From assembly GCF_027596085.1 (NCBI RefSeq), contig NC_072465.1, forward strand, positions 9,658,553 through 9,722,552: DNA of 64,000 nucleotides, given 5' to 3'. The notes below the pieces were generated by a model. The model was not told where the DNA came from. It saw only the letters and a program-made list of their open reading frames with translations, and made no database searches. Position 1 is the first letter of the stretch; each line of letters opens with the position of its first letter. A program made the position numbers and the translations under genes. Source of the DNA: Anoplopoma fimbria (lineage: Eukaryota; Chordata; Actinopteri; Perciformes; Anoplopomatidae). This document shows, piece by piece, positions 22,349 to 35,127 of this stretch.

Positions 22349-22404
22349 GATAAGATAAGATAAGATAATCCTTTATTAGTCCCGCAGCGGGGAAATTTGC
22401 AGGC
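22349..22404 (-). mobile_element. Very short LINE 3' end
   Basis: 56 bp that match the last bases of the LINE at 39406-39930: a tail of gataa units, then cctttattagtcccgcagcg and ggaaatttgcaggc. gtagt on both sides (22343-22347, 22406-22410) is a possible target duplication, so this may be an extreme 5' truncation. It lies directly beside R3 copy a. Confidence 0.75.
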
Positions 22405-22410
22405 TGTAGT

Positions 22411-23425
22411 TTGACGCGCTGGGCTATCCAGTTTGTTAGAAAGTGACGCCAAGGGTTTCTGAGCAAGCGTCAGTATGTGACGGGTTGGGATGAGAACGTG
22501 TTAGATATTTGCAGAAAACTACGGAACTTTGAAAAAATGTTTGTGAACCAGATTGACTTGCACCTCTCAGATTCGTAATTAGCTAATTTGTTAGCGGTAT
22601 ATTCAAATTTGAATTTATAGAATAAACAAGCTCCTAATAACAGATCTTGTCTCATAATCATGATGTTTAGATGTTTTATTTCCTACGTTCCACAAACAGG
22701 AATTCCTAGTTAATTCAGTTTTTATGGTGCACATTTTGTGTAGAGTGTAGAGGTCCAGAGACAGAGGCTGGAGTTTACTGCAGGCAAAGGAAAACAAGTA
22801 ATTAGTTATGGACAAATTCAGACAGAACAGTATCAAGAAGGCTGGACCGGATCTACGATCTGGCGACGTGATAAAGTCTGAACCGGGTCTTTATGGCAGC
22901 TGGTTGCCAGACTCTCACATACAGTACCTATCCCCACTCCTGCTATAGACACACACTCAAAGAGGGAGAGGGAGAGAGAGAATGAGGGAGATAGAGTTGC
23001 TGTGGGCTATGTGGAAGTGGAGGCAGAAGCTTCACTCTGTGAAATTCTTAAATGTATTAATTCCGTAAATTGAAGAAATTTATTCAGCCTCAGAAAATAT
23101 CAACATTGGGTTTGACTTTAAGACACACAATGAATGGGATGTCACAATACTATGAATTTAGTGGTTGATTTCAGTACCAGTGAAATTTCACAATTTTCAA
23201 TACCAATTTCTGATAACATGACAAAAAACTAAAACAAAACAATAAATCCCATATAGTTCACCATATACTCTTTATTAACTTTTGCATACTGTTGTTAGGA
23301 AGTTAAACAGGTCATAATTCCCTCTCTATTATCTATTTCATATCGCAGTGAAATCATCTCCTTTAAACCATATATGGTCAAGTTTCTCACCAAAAACTAC
23401 ATTTTACAAGATTACATCTGAACAC
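22411..23425. other. Non-coding, nothing recognised
   Basis: No gene. A GA-rich stretch occurs near 22962-22992. Confidence 0.45.
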
Positions 23426-23580
23426 ATCATAATAACGTTAGATTATGCCTTCCCCCAGTACTCATTTTTACTGAATAGAGCCTGTCATCAGAATGGGTGA
23501 ATGATATGTAATATACTACTGATTGTAAGTCATCGTATTGTAAATCAATCATAATAACGTTGATTATGCTTCCCCCAGTA
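23426..23580 (+). repeat. Direct duplication flanking a SINE-tail fragment
   Basis: A 33-35 bp segment (atcataataacgtt...ttcccccagta) occurs at 23426-23460 and again at 23548-23580 with two single-base gaps. Between them, 23475-23540 matches the 3' part of the SINE at 35321-35612 (gaatgggtgaatgatatgt through actgattgtaagtc). Confidence 0.75.
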
Positions 23581-26500
23581 CCAGTTGTAAACAGCTGATT
23601 ACTGGTTCTCCTATTGCAGATTTAAACACAGATTAGTTGTTCCCTAGTAGCATCAAAGCCACACTTCTGGAGGCTCACTGGAGGAAAGGGAGGCTCAGGA
23701 GAACCAGAACCAGGACTGTCTGTCAGGACTCTCCTGCAGTAAAATTAGAGATTTTTCAAAAGGGCCACTGGTTCTCGAAAAACACTTCTGCTTTTGTCCA
23801 CAGGGACGGACAAAATTGATACACAATGAAAAGTTCCTTGTAGTAGCTTTAAATAGTAATAGTCAAGACAAACATATGGTAGACAAAAGTTTCAGAACTT
23901 TCTATAAAGAGCACTTTAGTATTTTGTTGTGCAGTGCAGTTGTTTTGATGTTTCTCACAGTGCCCAAAGGGGGGCATGCCCGACAGCACCGTTCCAAATT
24001 GCCTCTCTGGGACAAAGCCTGTTTTTGTTCAGCCCTGTATGCGGACAGAGTCACAGCGAGGCCAGTGGGCCGAAAGTCTCACGGTCCATAATCCCGATTT
24101 TACACCGTAAACAAACTGGCTGCATTCTGCCAAGATGTACCACTGATACTGAGACATCAAGCTTATCAGCCGCGGACAAACTGTTCGGAAACGCCAGTCG
24201 GATTGTTGAATCCCCTCCTCGGCAGATTCAAACCATCCAAGTGGAGCGGACAGTATGGGAGAGTATGGCCCCTGTCATGCTATGTATTATGCAAAATCCT
24301 GCAGTTTCCTGAAAGAAAATCAGGTTGTGTGAGGTTTTCAGAGCAGAACTGAGAGCAGGCGGAGTGGTGCTCTGAGTTGTGGTGCTGGTGGCGGTGTGTG
24401 GCTTTGAGCTACAGTAACAGATGTTTTAGCGAGAACACCCAGGGTGCCTGATGGGATGTTTTTAAAGGTCACTGTTCTCCTGTAATAAGAGGCAGTTCTC
24501 CAGAGCCCGGCCACACTGTAGCTGTCAGCAGATACCAGACCCGGGCTGTTTAGCTGCGACTACTTTTCACTGAACAGAAGCAAGGTACTATCAGTACATT
24601 TCAACAGCTTAAAAAAGGGTTGGACATTTAAATATGTGATGATTTAAGAAATTCAGGGCTCTCATGCAGATGTGATAGAATTATACTACTATTCCACTCA
24701 AGGTACTTTTAAAAATACCTATATTACATCAATTCATCATAATTTCTTTGATTTATTTATGTTTAAATGTTTACCTCCCATCACAGAATTTAGGCAAGGA
24801 CATTATTTTTCATGCACTGCTCCATTTAGAGATTTTGGGTGTTTATTTGACTACTTTGTCTATTTGATCTGTAGATTTCTCATGAATTCACCAAAAGTTA
24901 CCATTAGGATAATGCCTAATTTGCATATTGAAACATTGAATTTAAAAAAACTTGTAGCACAAAAAAATTATTAAGTTTAATGGTGATATCTATTAGTTTC
25001 ATTTTTTAACATTTTCACCAGTGGTTTTCTTGATCATGTATGTCATTTAAATTCTTAATAAAATGTTTTTTTTACTCAGGCTCTGAGCCAGCGAGGTTTT
25101 GTTCATATATCATTAACAGTCGGATTTATACAACAATTTATTCCTAAAAACATTGTGAAAATGTTTTTTTATGTATTTTAACAGTATTTTCTGATGTAAA
25201 AACTGTAATACATAGATTTGTTAAAATTTCCCTTTGTAAAAACCTTTAACTCTGATATTTCAACAAAATGAAACAATACATTTAAACCTGGCTTTATCCA
25301 ATGATCACATTTATGTTCTGGAAATATATGCAAATTAGCACACATGTAATTAGATAATGCTTGATTTGTATATTTAAAAAAATAAATAATGTAAATAATC
25401 AACTAGGAAATTTCCATGATGATTTCTATTGGTTAAATTTGGTTTACCCTATTCATGTGGGGAGTGTCCGTATTATGAGATTGTTAAATTCCTTTAGATA
25501 CCCAGTGATTGCTGAACTCTATCAGCTAACCTAATTTCTTTTGGAGCATTTAGCGACTTTTATTGAAATTTAGAGGACCTGTTGTGATCACTCTCACTCC
25601 AACATATCACTCTATCCCGCAAGCAAACTGCATCTGCTTCAAAATAATTTGTCAAGTCTCCTTACTAAATACTGAAATGTTTTTCTATTCATGTGTTTTG
25701 TCTCCAAAAATCTCACAGACATTTTAACAACACAGTAATGTCATGCACCACCTGTGTGTAGCTCAGAAAAAATAAATAAAAATACTACTAAAATACTACC
25801 TCAGTTTTTATTTTAGATTTTTTCCTGCTGCTCTTTCAAAACATTGAGGACGTAGAGACATTCAATCAGAATCAAAATCTTTTTTCTAAATCATTGCTTA
25901 ACCACCCAGAGTGAATCATGTATGTTAGGGTCTTTCCATTATGTATGCATTCATCCTGGCCTCTATATTTCACTTTACATCATTGAATGCCTCTGGCAGG
26001 CTGCTCTCACCACATTTGCTTTGGAGAAAACAGTAGGGGGTTTGTGAAGAGTGAGTAGAGAGCAGCAGCTAGAAAATGTGCACAGCTGAGAATTTAACAT
26101 TTTACAAAAAAAGGTTTGAGAGGGGAGCAGAAACAACTTCTCTGCTCACATTAAAAGACCAGACACAGCATTGTCTCTACTTTCTTAATGCTCAGCTGGT
26201 TAGATAAGTCAAAACCGTATGTACTTTGACATAAAGACGCACAGAAATAATGACAGCAGAAAGTAAAGCAAGATAAGATTTATTAATATGTTATGGAATA
26301 AAAGACAAAAGTAATGTTTTGTAGGTGATATGAGGACATGTGGACGATCATGGCTGCAGTTCAAGCATGCTTTTTTGTTGTGTGTGTGAATTTTAGCATA
26401 GCCACCTGGCCTACGGCGAAAATGCATACTATACCAGAGCTTGTGTCCAGTATCCGAGGCAGCTCTTTTATTAAAAATGTGCTGTAGTCAAAGAGAGAGA

Positions 26501-28439
26501 ATTCATTTGACATAGTTCCACTGAATCAGCATCAATAAATTATTAGCATCAATGGATGTTGAATTGTTTGCTAGAAGCTAGCTTTGTTAAGACATATGTC
26601 AATGTAACACTCTGAAATAAGTTAGCTTAGTTTGCCTCTTTTGTTTCATCAAAATAATAGTAAAACACTAATATATTGTAAAATCATGTAGGCATTTGAA
26701 GAAAAAGTCACTTTAATAGTACTTAGAAGTGAATGTATAGCCACATATTTGACTGACATTGAACAGGATATAGAGATAATAAAAAATCCGGTAGCTACTG
26801 GGCTTTCTGTTCTGTATAAATAGAGTTGTTGTGGAGACAGAGGACTGGGAGACGGCGGAGTCAGACGGAGTCAGACTGTCCACGGGTCCACCTGTTCCTT
26901 CCATTTCTTCACAATATGCCACGGCAACATTAATTCAGCATCCCTGTCAATGGACAGCAACAAAGAATTATAATGATAATTATAATAAAAAACAGTGATA
27001 TCAGTAAACACAACATGGAACTCATCAATGGAAGACAATTCTAGGGCTGCAGCCTTAGTTAGAGGCTTAAAAGCTTAATTCACAACTTTGACAAATTCTA
27101 AATAAACAGCATTTTTTTTTTGCATTTCTAATTGTCCTGTTTGAACTTGGTATTTCTGCACAGTTGCAGATAAATATCAGGCTACACTTATGTTAGTAAT
27201 ATTATACTATTTTTATCATTAAATTAGGATTGTTTCTGACTAGTGGGATCCAAACAAAAAGTCAAATTTTCTTTTAAAAGAGATGTATGTAATCATTTTC
27301 AAAATTCACAACATGTTTTTATCCAACGTTATGTTCTGCTTTACTCTAAATTTGTTGACATTTAGACTTTAAAAAAATGAAAATTGTCATTGCAGAAAAC
27401 TGCTTGCTTCTCTGATTTTCCTGAATCTGCTATTTGAATAACATCGGCCGGGTTCAGGCACACCTGGCTTCTTAAGGTAATGGGAAATGACATTGGTACA
27501 AAATACAGAGACTTATTACAACCCCTTTGTCCCTTGCATCTTACTTTGACCCTGATTATGCGCCGTCAAACTAACAAAAGTGCAGTTGGACATGCACTAA
27601 ATGCACCTGCACCATGCACTTTAGCCCAGCGTTTATGGGGAACCACGTTTTTTTAAATTAAAAAACGGTCGCTACCACAAGAGGCTTTATATATAAATTG
27701 TGAGAAAAGCAAATTTGCATCTAAATTAATGTTCCTGACCCTTTTTTTCTGCCTTTTCTATATCACTTCATTATTAATATTAAACTGAATAGATAAACCG
27801 GCCATTTCAAAGAGATACAGGTTTGGTAAATCACAACTTCATTTTATGCACTTGTTATTGAAAACATATACATATTTAATACTTTATAAATAAGAGTAAA
27901 TTAATAAATTTGTGTGGAATTTGTAGGCTCTTGTTAACAGTAAAACACACCATAATGCTCGCCTTTCATAACCACACCATGTGCTATAGTACAGTAGTAG
28001 TAGTTTCTTTCAACATCCAGCAATATTACATTTCAATTTGATGTGCAATAATATTTTCACTAATCTTTGTGCAGTATAACTTACAACTACTTTTTCAGTT
28101 CATTGACAATACCTCTTATGATCATGCTCAATACTACTTTTCTTTTTTAAGTTTTCATTAGGGCACTGGTATTTTTTATTACTTCTTATACACTTTTACA
28201 CATTTTTACTCTTGTGTTAAATCTTTGTTGTTGTATTTTACTTTTTTCAATTTTATTAGAATTTTTTCTAATTTATAAAGTTTTTTTTACTGCCACAGCG
28301 AAAAGGCTGTGTTGTATTCTATTTTCCAATGGTGTCAGTATTATTTATTTACACCTTATAATTGTTATTTTATTGTTCATATATGTTTATATTTTGATTA
28401 TATAGTTTTTGGCTATTCTTCTGTTGTAAACTTTAATGA
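23581..28439. other. Long non-coding stretch, AT-rich
   Basis: About 4.9 kb with no supported gene. The part 23990-24320 is less AT-rich and contains tattatgcaaaatcctgcag (24285-24304), a POU-like motif. The rest (24.6-28.4 kb) is AT-rich without a recognised repeat. Confidence 0.4.
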
Positions 28440-28502
28440 AACTCTGGCACAGGAATTTAATTTAGGACTAGTAACATTCTATCTTATCTTATCTTATCTT
28501 AT
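28440..28502 (+). mobile_element. Possible decayed LINE 3' end with TTATC tail
   Basis: An aggaatttaatttaggacta stretch followed by five cttat units resembles, in the opposite orientation, the LINE ends at 22349 and 39406. The match is weak apart from the tail. Confidence 0.3.
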
Positions 28503-30825
28503 ATTAAAGTCAGTGTCAGTATAAGTATGCTAAAATTATCAGGACAAGTCTCAAAGGTTTACTGCAGATCTTAATGTTAAATAAAAAGCCTATGTTATAA
28601 ACTCTGTAAATTAATTCGGCGACCCTAATAAAACCCACAGGTATGCAACATACCTTTATTCCAAACCCAGTATTTGAGATGGCTTCTTTAGACAATATGC
28701 TTTAGATTATTTAAATAGGGCTTGCTATGTCAGATGTGTGTTTTTTCAGCTGGTTATGTAGTTCCTCTGCAAACATAATGGAGTTTCTATAATCAGTCAG
28801 AAAACGACAAAGTGCACTGAACTCTTTTGTGGACCGCATGTGAAACATTCAGGTCTTCACGTTCTCCAGAGAGAAGGCAGTGTTGTTGAAAAACTCCATA
28901 CGGGTCCATGTGACATCACAGCTCAGCTCTGTCCTCGACCAGAAATGTGCAGAGAGCTTTATTGCAAACAAACGTGCCGCTGCTTCATCTCAGCAGGTAA
29001 TTACTTTCTCAGCCCGCGGGCTAAGTTTCTGATGAAACTCAGCTCGTTGCTACGCTGCAGTCAAAGTCATTTGCCATGATTTATAAGAATCTCTCCATTA
29101 TCCATCCAATTCAAAAAGGTTCCCGGGATAATATCTGCTGATGATCACCGTCACATTACAAAAAAGGTAGCGGCTCTTTAGCCAGTCGCTAATTCAGCCT
29201 GCCTGGTGGAAGGCGTGGGATCGGAGCAGACAGCTTTTTAGGCCCGCGTGCAAAGAAAAAACAGATCGCTCTGTTTCGCGGTCGTACTCTCCTTTGTGTT
29301 CATTGATGCGCTGGAATGAGAACAAACGGCTGACAAAATGTTTCAGGAGAGACATCTGCAGGAAAAACACGTGAAATACCCACCAACACAAGCGTGCACG
29401 TGAACATGCACGTCCCGAGGCGCTTATATCAGACACAAAAAAAGAAATAATTCAGCTTCGCACTCCGAATCACCTCAGATAGTTCCCCCCCAGCCATGAA
29501 ATCTCAGCTTTGGCAATGACGCGGGGCACAAAAAAAGGGGGGAGAATAAAAAATAAATCACACAAACAGAGGCAGACACTCGTGCACCCTCCTACGTACA
29601 GGGGCCTGCCAAATCTGGATTTGGACAGGGAGCTGTGTCTCTATCAACGTCTCACTCTCTGACTCTCTCCACAGGCGTGAGGATGGCTTCGGTGCTGGCG
29701 CCTGATTGGCGCCACCGTCAGATTTGGCGCCTGTCGCGCTCGACGCCACCGAAGGGGCAGATGTTAAACGCCGGTCTTCTCCTTCCTGTTACATAACGGG
29801 CTGTTTTATCTGGCCGGTCCCCCCGCAGCGTAACGAGGCCAATAAAATCTGAGCCTCGTTAGCATACTTATGTAAGCTGAACTAATGAACTCAGCTTATC
29901 CGCGACAGGAACCGGGGTTTATTTCGTGTCTGTATATTTATATGTGTACAAGTATTTCATCAATACCGGCTGAATTAGTTATGAGGTCATGTTTTTTTTT
30001 ACTTTTTTTGTCAGCCTCTGTAGTGAGGAGTCAGCCCCACTTTGTGATCAAGAGCCATGGAAATGGTTTATGGCGCAGTCGACACATTCTCCCTTTAATC
30101 CGCTGAACACTTGCATTAGCGCGAAGACGGCGAGGCAAGCATAGCATAAGCCATCCCTGAATGCTTTCCAGGCTGACAGTATGAGAGGGGAGGGGGAGAT
30201 GATGAATAAAAAAAAAACTGGAGAGGGTGAGGGATAGGTCGAGGAGTGGATGAAGGAGGAGGACTGAGAGCAAAAAAAGGAGGAGGCCGGAGAAAAAGAA
30301 GACAGGGGCTAAGCTGGGTTGAGGCTAGGACAGACGCTGAGGGTGTCAAAGAGAGGAGGGGAGGACGCAGCGAGAGGAGGGCAGGGAGGCAGAAAAAGGA
30401 GGGGAGGATGAGTCAATAGGGGAGGGCAGGGAGTCGGGGTTCCTCCGTGGGGGTTTGACTTCGACCCCCGCTGTTCCTTTTGCAGCTTTTCTTCAGAAGC
30501 CCCATGTCTGGAATCTCACTTCATTTCTTTCATGACATCTTCGCTCGGCGTTGTCCATGCATCAGTGCCCTGCCCTCCTTCCACTGTCTGCTTCTTCTGC
30601 TGTCTACGCAGAGTCGCGGTTGGAACTCTAGGTGTGTGTGTTTGTGTGTGTGTTGTATCAAAGCTGGAGTTACAGATAAGCCTCTCCTAAACAGTGTGAG
30701 ATCGACAGAGCTGAAGGCGGCCAGCAAAGATTAGGAACAACCGCCCTCTGAGGAGACCTGACACAAACACATACATACATTTACACAAGTGCGGCGCTAA
30801 AGTCAGGCGGCAACCTCCAGGTGCT
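28503..30825. other. Non-coding, repeat-poor
   Basis: No gene supported. 28840-29450 and 29660-30130 are balanced in composition and almost free of simple repeats. They contain caataaaa (29840), atttggcgcc (29720) and other binding-site-like cores. A GA-rich tract lies at 30180-30430. The segment 30485-30630 follows a good acceptor-like ctgttccttttgcag (30471-30485) but shows no recognised protein. Confidence 0.4.
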
Positions 30826-31320
30826 GAAAAGTGAAGCCAACTTGTATTCTTTCTAAGGGCCATCAGGGGGGGACTCCTCTGGTTGTATAGAAGTCTATGA
30901 GAAAATGACCCTAATTCTCTCTTGATTTATTCCCTCAGTAAACATTGTAAACATGAGTTTATGGTCTCAATCTCTAGTTTCAAGTCTTATTCAATACAGC
31001 ATGATGTTCATTTAGTAAATGATGGTCCATTTAGAGTCAAATAGACCATAAAGCTGAGTATGCTCTAGGTCGGGCTTACTGTGATTGACAGGTCTGTGCC
31101 ACTGCATTGACCCGTCTGTGTGTTTTCAGTCTAAAAAGTACATTGTATTATTTTTTTGTTGCCTATAAATGTATTATTCAGCATTCAGTTGTACTTAGCT
31201 CCACCCTCTTGTGCGACTTCTGGTTGCCATAAACCAAGATGGCGACGTCCAAAACACTAAGCTGGAAACTGTGGTTGCCGTCATGGTGACTACGTCAGCG
31301 TCTTATGTACAGTCCATGAC
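30826..31320 (-). repeat. Dispersed repeat R1, copy B
   Basis: The inverse of copy A (7895-8443). Shared landmarks are ctcagtaaacattgtaaac (30932), cagcatgatgttcatttag (30997) and actgtgattgacaggt (31078). Non-coding. Confidence 0.7.
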
Positions 31321-32852
31321 AACAGTGCAGTTTTGAGGCCCTTTACTTGAGTACTAACACTTTCCACCCATTATAGTGGTAATCCACTACATTTCAAATA
31401 TTTTATATATTTGACAGCTTTAGCTACTACCAAACAGCTTTAAAGCTACAGTTGATAACTTTAATGACAATATTTATTTGATATGTTTGCTCAGACTGTC
31501 ACGTAAGTGTGCATAGCTGGGTTTTTGCTGGACTGTTTACAAAATGGCAGCTAGATCACAAACGTTCTCATGCTTTCAGCTTAAATAACTTAAATATGTT
31601 TCTGAAAACATTTGAGGTGACATAAAGGCAATGCAGTATCAGAATATTGATTTATATTTGATCAATGCTGCCTAGTTTAACGGTTTGATCAGAATCACGA
31701 GCAGTGATTGACAGCTGTGTTAGAGATTCCTCGGCTCTCATTGTCTGTTTTTCTTCGGGGATGGTAGAATCTCACAAATGACATCATGAGCACTAAAAGG
31801 AGGCAGAGTAACCAGATTTTTTCCCTGATTAACTGTCTCATGCTCTACTGTCAGGATAAAGTGACAGTTTGAGCAAATATGGTAATAGTTATTTTTATTA
31901 TATTTATCAACTGCACCTTTAATTTAATCTGCACGCTATCATCACATTTGCTCTGAGGAAGCCCTCATCTCTCTATTTAAATTTTGCCATCAACATAATA
32001 GCATTTGGTGTGTGAAGCTAACTTGAGTAAGTCTTATTTAAAAGTTTTGTTTCTGTAATGTGAGGCATTCAGTTTACCATAAAATCGACAGTAGGTGAAA
32101 GTTCCTTATTTTGTATCGAGGAAATGTTTTTGTGTTGCGTTGTATCTCTGTCAGACTATTTATTCATCCTCTTGAAAAAAATAATTAGCTGGAAATACAC
32201 ACACATGCACACACAGGACCTATAGACATGCGGTCAGGTGGCTGGGGCTCCTTCTGCCCCAAAGTCATAAAGTAATTTTAAACATTGTGGGATCTATTAT
32301 TTTACTCTTCTTTTACTTCTTCCACCTCTGCATATAAGGCCCACACATGCATGTCTAATTCATGACATACCCACACTCTAATTTACAACACAAAAACACA
32401 CACGCAGGCTATTTCGGTTTCCCCAAGTTTGATGTCTAACGTTCTCAGTCCCGCCCTCCCCTTTCTTCTGCAGTGTTTCCATTTGGGGAAAGCAGCGAAG
32501 CCCGAGATTACAGTCATCGGAGGCCTCGGCTTTATCTCTCTGCTTTAACAGAGAAAGGAGATAGAGGGGGGGAGTAAAGGGAGGAGGAGGAGAGGCGGCT
32601 AATAATTGCAGCTGGCTTGTTTTAATTGTGCCAGGAGTCCCCCGGTGTTTTGCAGGGGCCAATGGAAGGACTGAGGCAGCGTTGTGTTGATCAGTATGCT
32701 CTTTTTCTGCTCCACACAAAAACAACACGCATAAACGTTAAGCCACGGCCATTCACGCGCACGCAGCGTTTTCCACAGCAACCAACAATCACGACAACAG
32801 CGAGCATTATGCGCAGCCATACCGCTGCCCCCCCTGCAAGGCCCATTCCCAT

Positions 32853-32855
<3 letters not shown>
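31321..32855. other. Non-coding, nothing recognised
   Basis: No gene or repeat family identified. Open frames near 32.4-32.9 kb overlap on both strands and have no domains. Confidence 0.45.

Positions 32856-32908
<53 letters not shown>
32856..32908. repeat. (TG)n microsatellite
   Basis: About 26 TG units. Confidence 0.97.
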
Positions 32909-32910
<2 letters not shown>

Positions 32911-34312
32911 AGTACAGGATGTTTAGGAACGTGTGTGTGAGAGTGTGTTTTCTTTGAATCTTAAGAACACGCTGTCCAAAGGCGCCTCTGCCAAGTGAAA
33001 GCCGGCGGCCGGCGGTGATTGGCCGGCCAAACACTTGACTCGCCGAGCGGCAGCAAAGCATTCAGTAAAAAAAAAAGAAAAATCTTTTTAAAAAATCCAC
33101 TTTGATTTGGCTAATTTGCATAACGAAGGAGAAAGCGGCCCCTTGCTGAATTTGTTTTAAATCTGAGGACGTCTTTACCCGGTCGCCACGGTTTTGCATC
33201 TGTGAAGTTGACCAAGGTTGTGACGCTCAAAGGGAGCAAACTGCAATCAACCTGGTGGAGGAAAAAGAATCCCCGCCATCTTTAATCAGGAGGAGACGAG
33301 GAAAAACTATCTTCTCGTCCGTCTACTTTTCTCTCTCTTGTCCTTTGTTTGATGTGCTCATGAGAGAGACAACGGGGAGAGAGAGTGTGTCTGTGTGTGG
33401 GGGTAAGAGAGAAAAAGAGAGAGGCTGTGTGAGTGTGCGAGGGAGAGATTCATTATTCGGATAATGAGTCCATCTGGGACAATATGAGACAGTTCACTTC
33501 CCCCAGCGTTCGGGGAGAGGACACTCTCCCAGCTCGGAGCCAGAGGACGGCAAGCAGCGGCATCGGCCTCGTTAGCATGCCGGCCGACGGACGCCGCTGC
33601 CGCCGCCGCTGTGCAGAGCTCCATTCAAGAGCACCGTCCAGTGTGTTCCTTTAGGAGTTTTCTTCTCTTTATCTACGGGGCTGTGTAGATTTTTGTCCTC
33701 TGGTTAAGCAGCGCTCAGTACATTCAGAGGGGTTTATTGTCAGCGTGACCGGAGCAAAGACAGGAAGTGACAAACCTGGGTTTTTTCACTGAAAGACATG
33801 TATCTTCACAAAAAAAAAGCTGCTTGACCAAAAGTTTTCCTTTCCAAGTGTTTATTATGGAGCATGCAAACAGGTCAAATTATCCAGTTATTTGACTTCA
33901 TTAGGGAAGTATTTTAGTGGGTTCTGTCAATCAGAGTGGTTAAAGGATATGTCAGTTTAAGTAAAGCTGGATGTTGGATGGCAGTGTCACCCAATTGGGC
34001 TACTTTCTATTAAACAGTGAGAATTAAAAAAAATATTTTGGAAGGATTGTCATTATTTGGGCTACTCTTTGTACTATTTGCAAATCCTTTGCAAATCCTC
34101 ACAAAACCTCCTCTCCTCTCCTCTCAGCCCACTTGCCAAAATTGTTTTTGATATTGTACATTTTTGCAAATCACACATTTGTTAAATGTGTACGTTTTTG
34201 TGTTCTGTCAGAGCAAGTGACGAAGTATGTCAGGCAAACATCATTGAAAGTTTCGTGGTATATTAACAAATATAACAAAACAAGACAGTCTGTGAATGGT
34301 GGTGGATGGGTC
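32909..34312. other. Non-coding; octamer motif and CpG-rich patch
   Basis: A POU octamer ATTTGCAT sits at 33114-33121 in a repeat-poor block (33040-33180). 33500-33615 is unusually CpG-dense for this window (ggccgacggacgccgctgcc region near 33582). It could be a small CpG island or an untranslated exon, but I see no matching coding exon. Confidence 0.4.
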
Positions 34313-34556
34313 AAACAAAGATAGGACTTTCACCCAGGAGACTGCTGTTCACTCCTGTGTGAAAAGTTAAAGATGACTTCATACTTGTTAGGTAATGATA
34401 AGGGAGAAAGTCTGCTAAGGGCAATTGTTGTTAATTTACAGTTAATAACATAACTACTTTGTACTTCAACCAAGTAGTTATGTTGCCTGAACCTAACCAA
34501 TTGTTCCACAACGTTAACCCCATTGCATTGTGCGTTTCTGCAAGCAAGAAAAAAGA
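34313..34556 (+). repeat. Dispersed repeat R3, copy b
   Basis: Shares ataggactttcaccc (34321) and cctgaacctaaccaattg (34486) with copy a. Near 34505-34550 it shares, inverted, the gcaca/gttaac pattern seen at 56970-57000. It contains a 13-bp perfect inverted repeat (34447-34459 and 34472-34484). Confidence 0.5.
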
Positions 34557-35127
34557 TTTATTCATTATCAACATTCAACTTTGCAGAAACACACAATCCT
34601 GACATTTTTTTCTGCCGACACGGTTGCTCTGAGTAGTGTGATTGAAATTGACAGGGCGCTGAGTGAGTTGTTCAAAAGGCTCAGCTTGACACGCAATGAC
34701 ATGCTGATATAACAGCATGACATGTGATGGTGATAATTGATAAATGTCAAAACAAAATGTCATTTCAGTTTATTAGGACCGACTTGAATCCTTTTTTCCT
34801 GTTCCTATTATTCACAGCTCTGTGGTAAGAGCTGTTCATGTGAGTGAAAACTTTATATTTTTATGACTTGTATTGTAATTTTGCCATTGAGATTGTTTTT
34901 GAATCATACTGATAAAACAGAAGAACACAGGATTTTTGTCTGCAAACTTCCCAATTTGCAAAACCTTTTGCCCTGTTGGACTTTTGCTGTGGGAGTAAAT
35001 TCCCAGACCTCACCGATTAACTTAGTGAGTGCAATGTTATTATAACTGATGTAAAGGCTTTACCTAAACTATGAAAAATGACAGTGCTTTTGTGACAACT
35101 TAGATGATAATAATATTATTTGGAATG
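34557..35127. other. Non-coding, nothing recognised
   Basis: AT-rich, without a supported gene. Confidence 0.45.

Noticed and set aside
30485..30632. Exon-like segment after a strong acceptor
   Set aside because: The frame continues into a GT repeat, gives no recognisable protein and the donor is just the start of the repeat.
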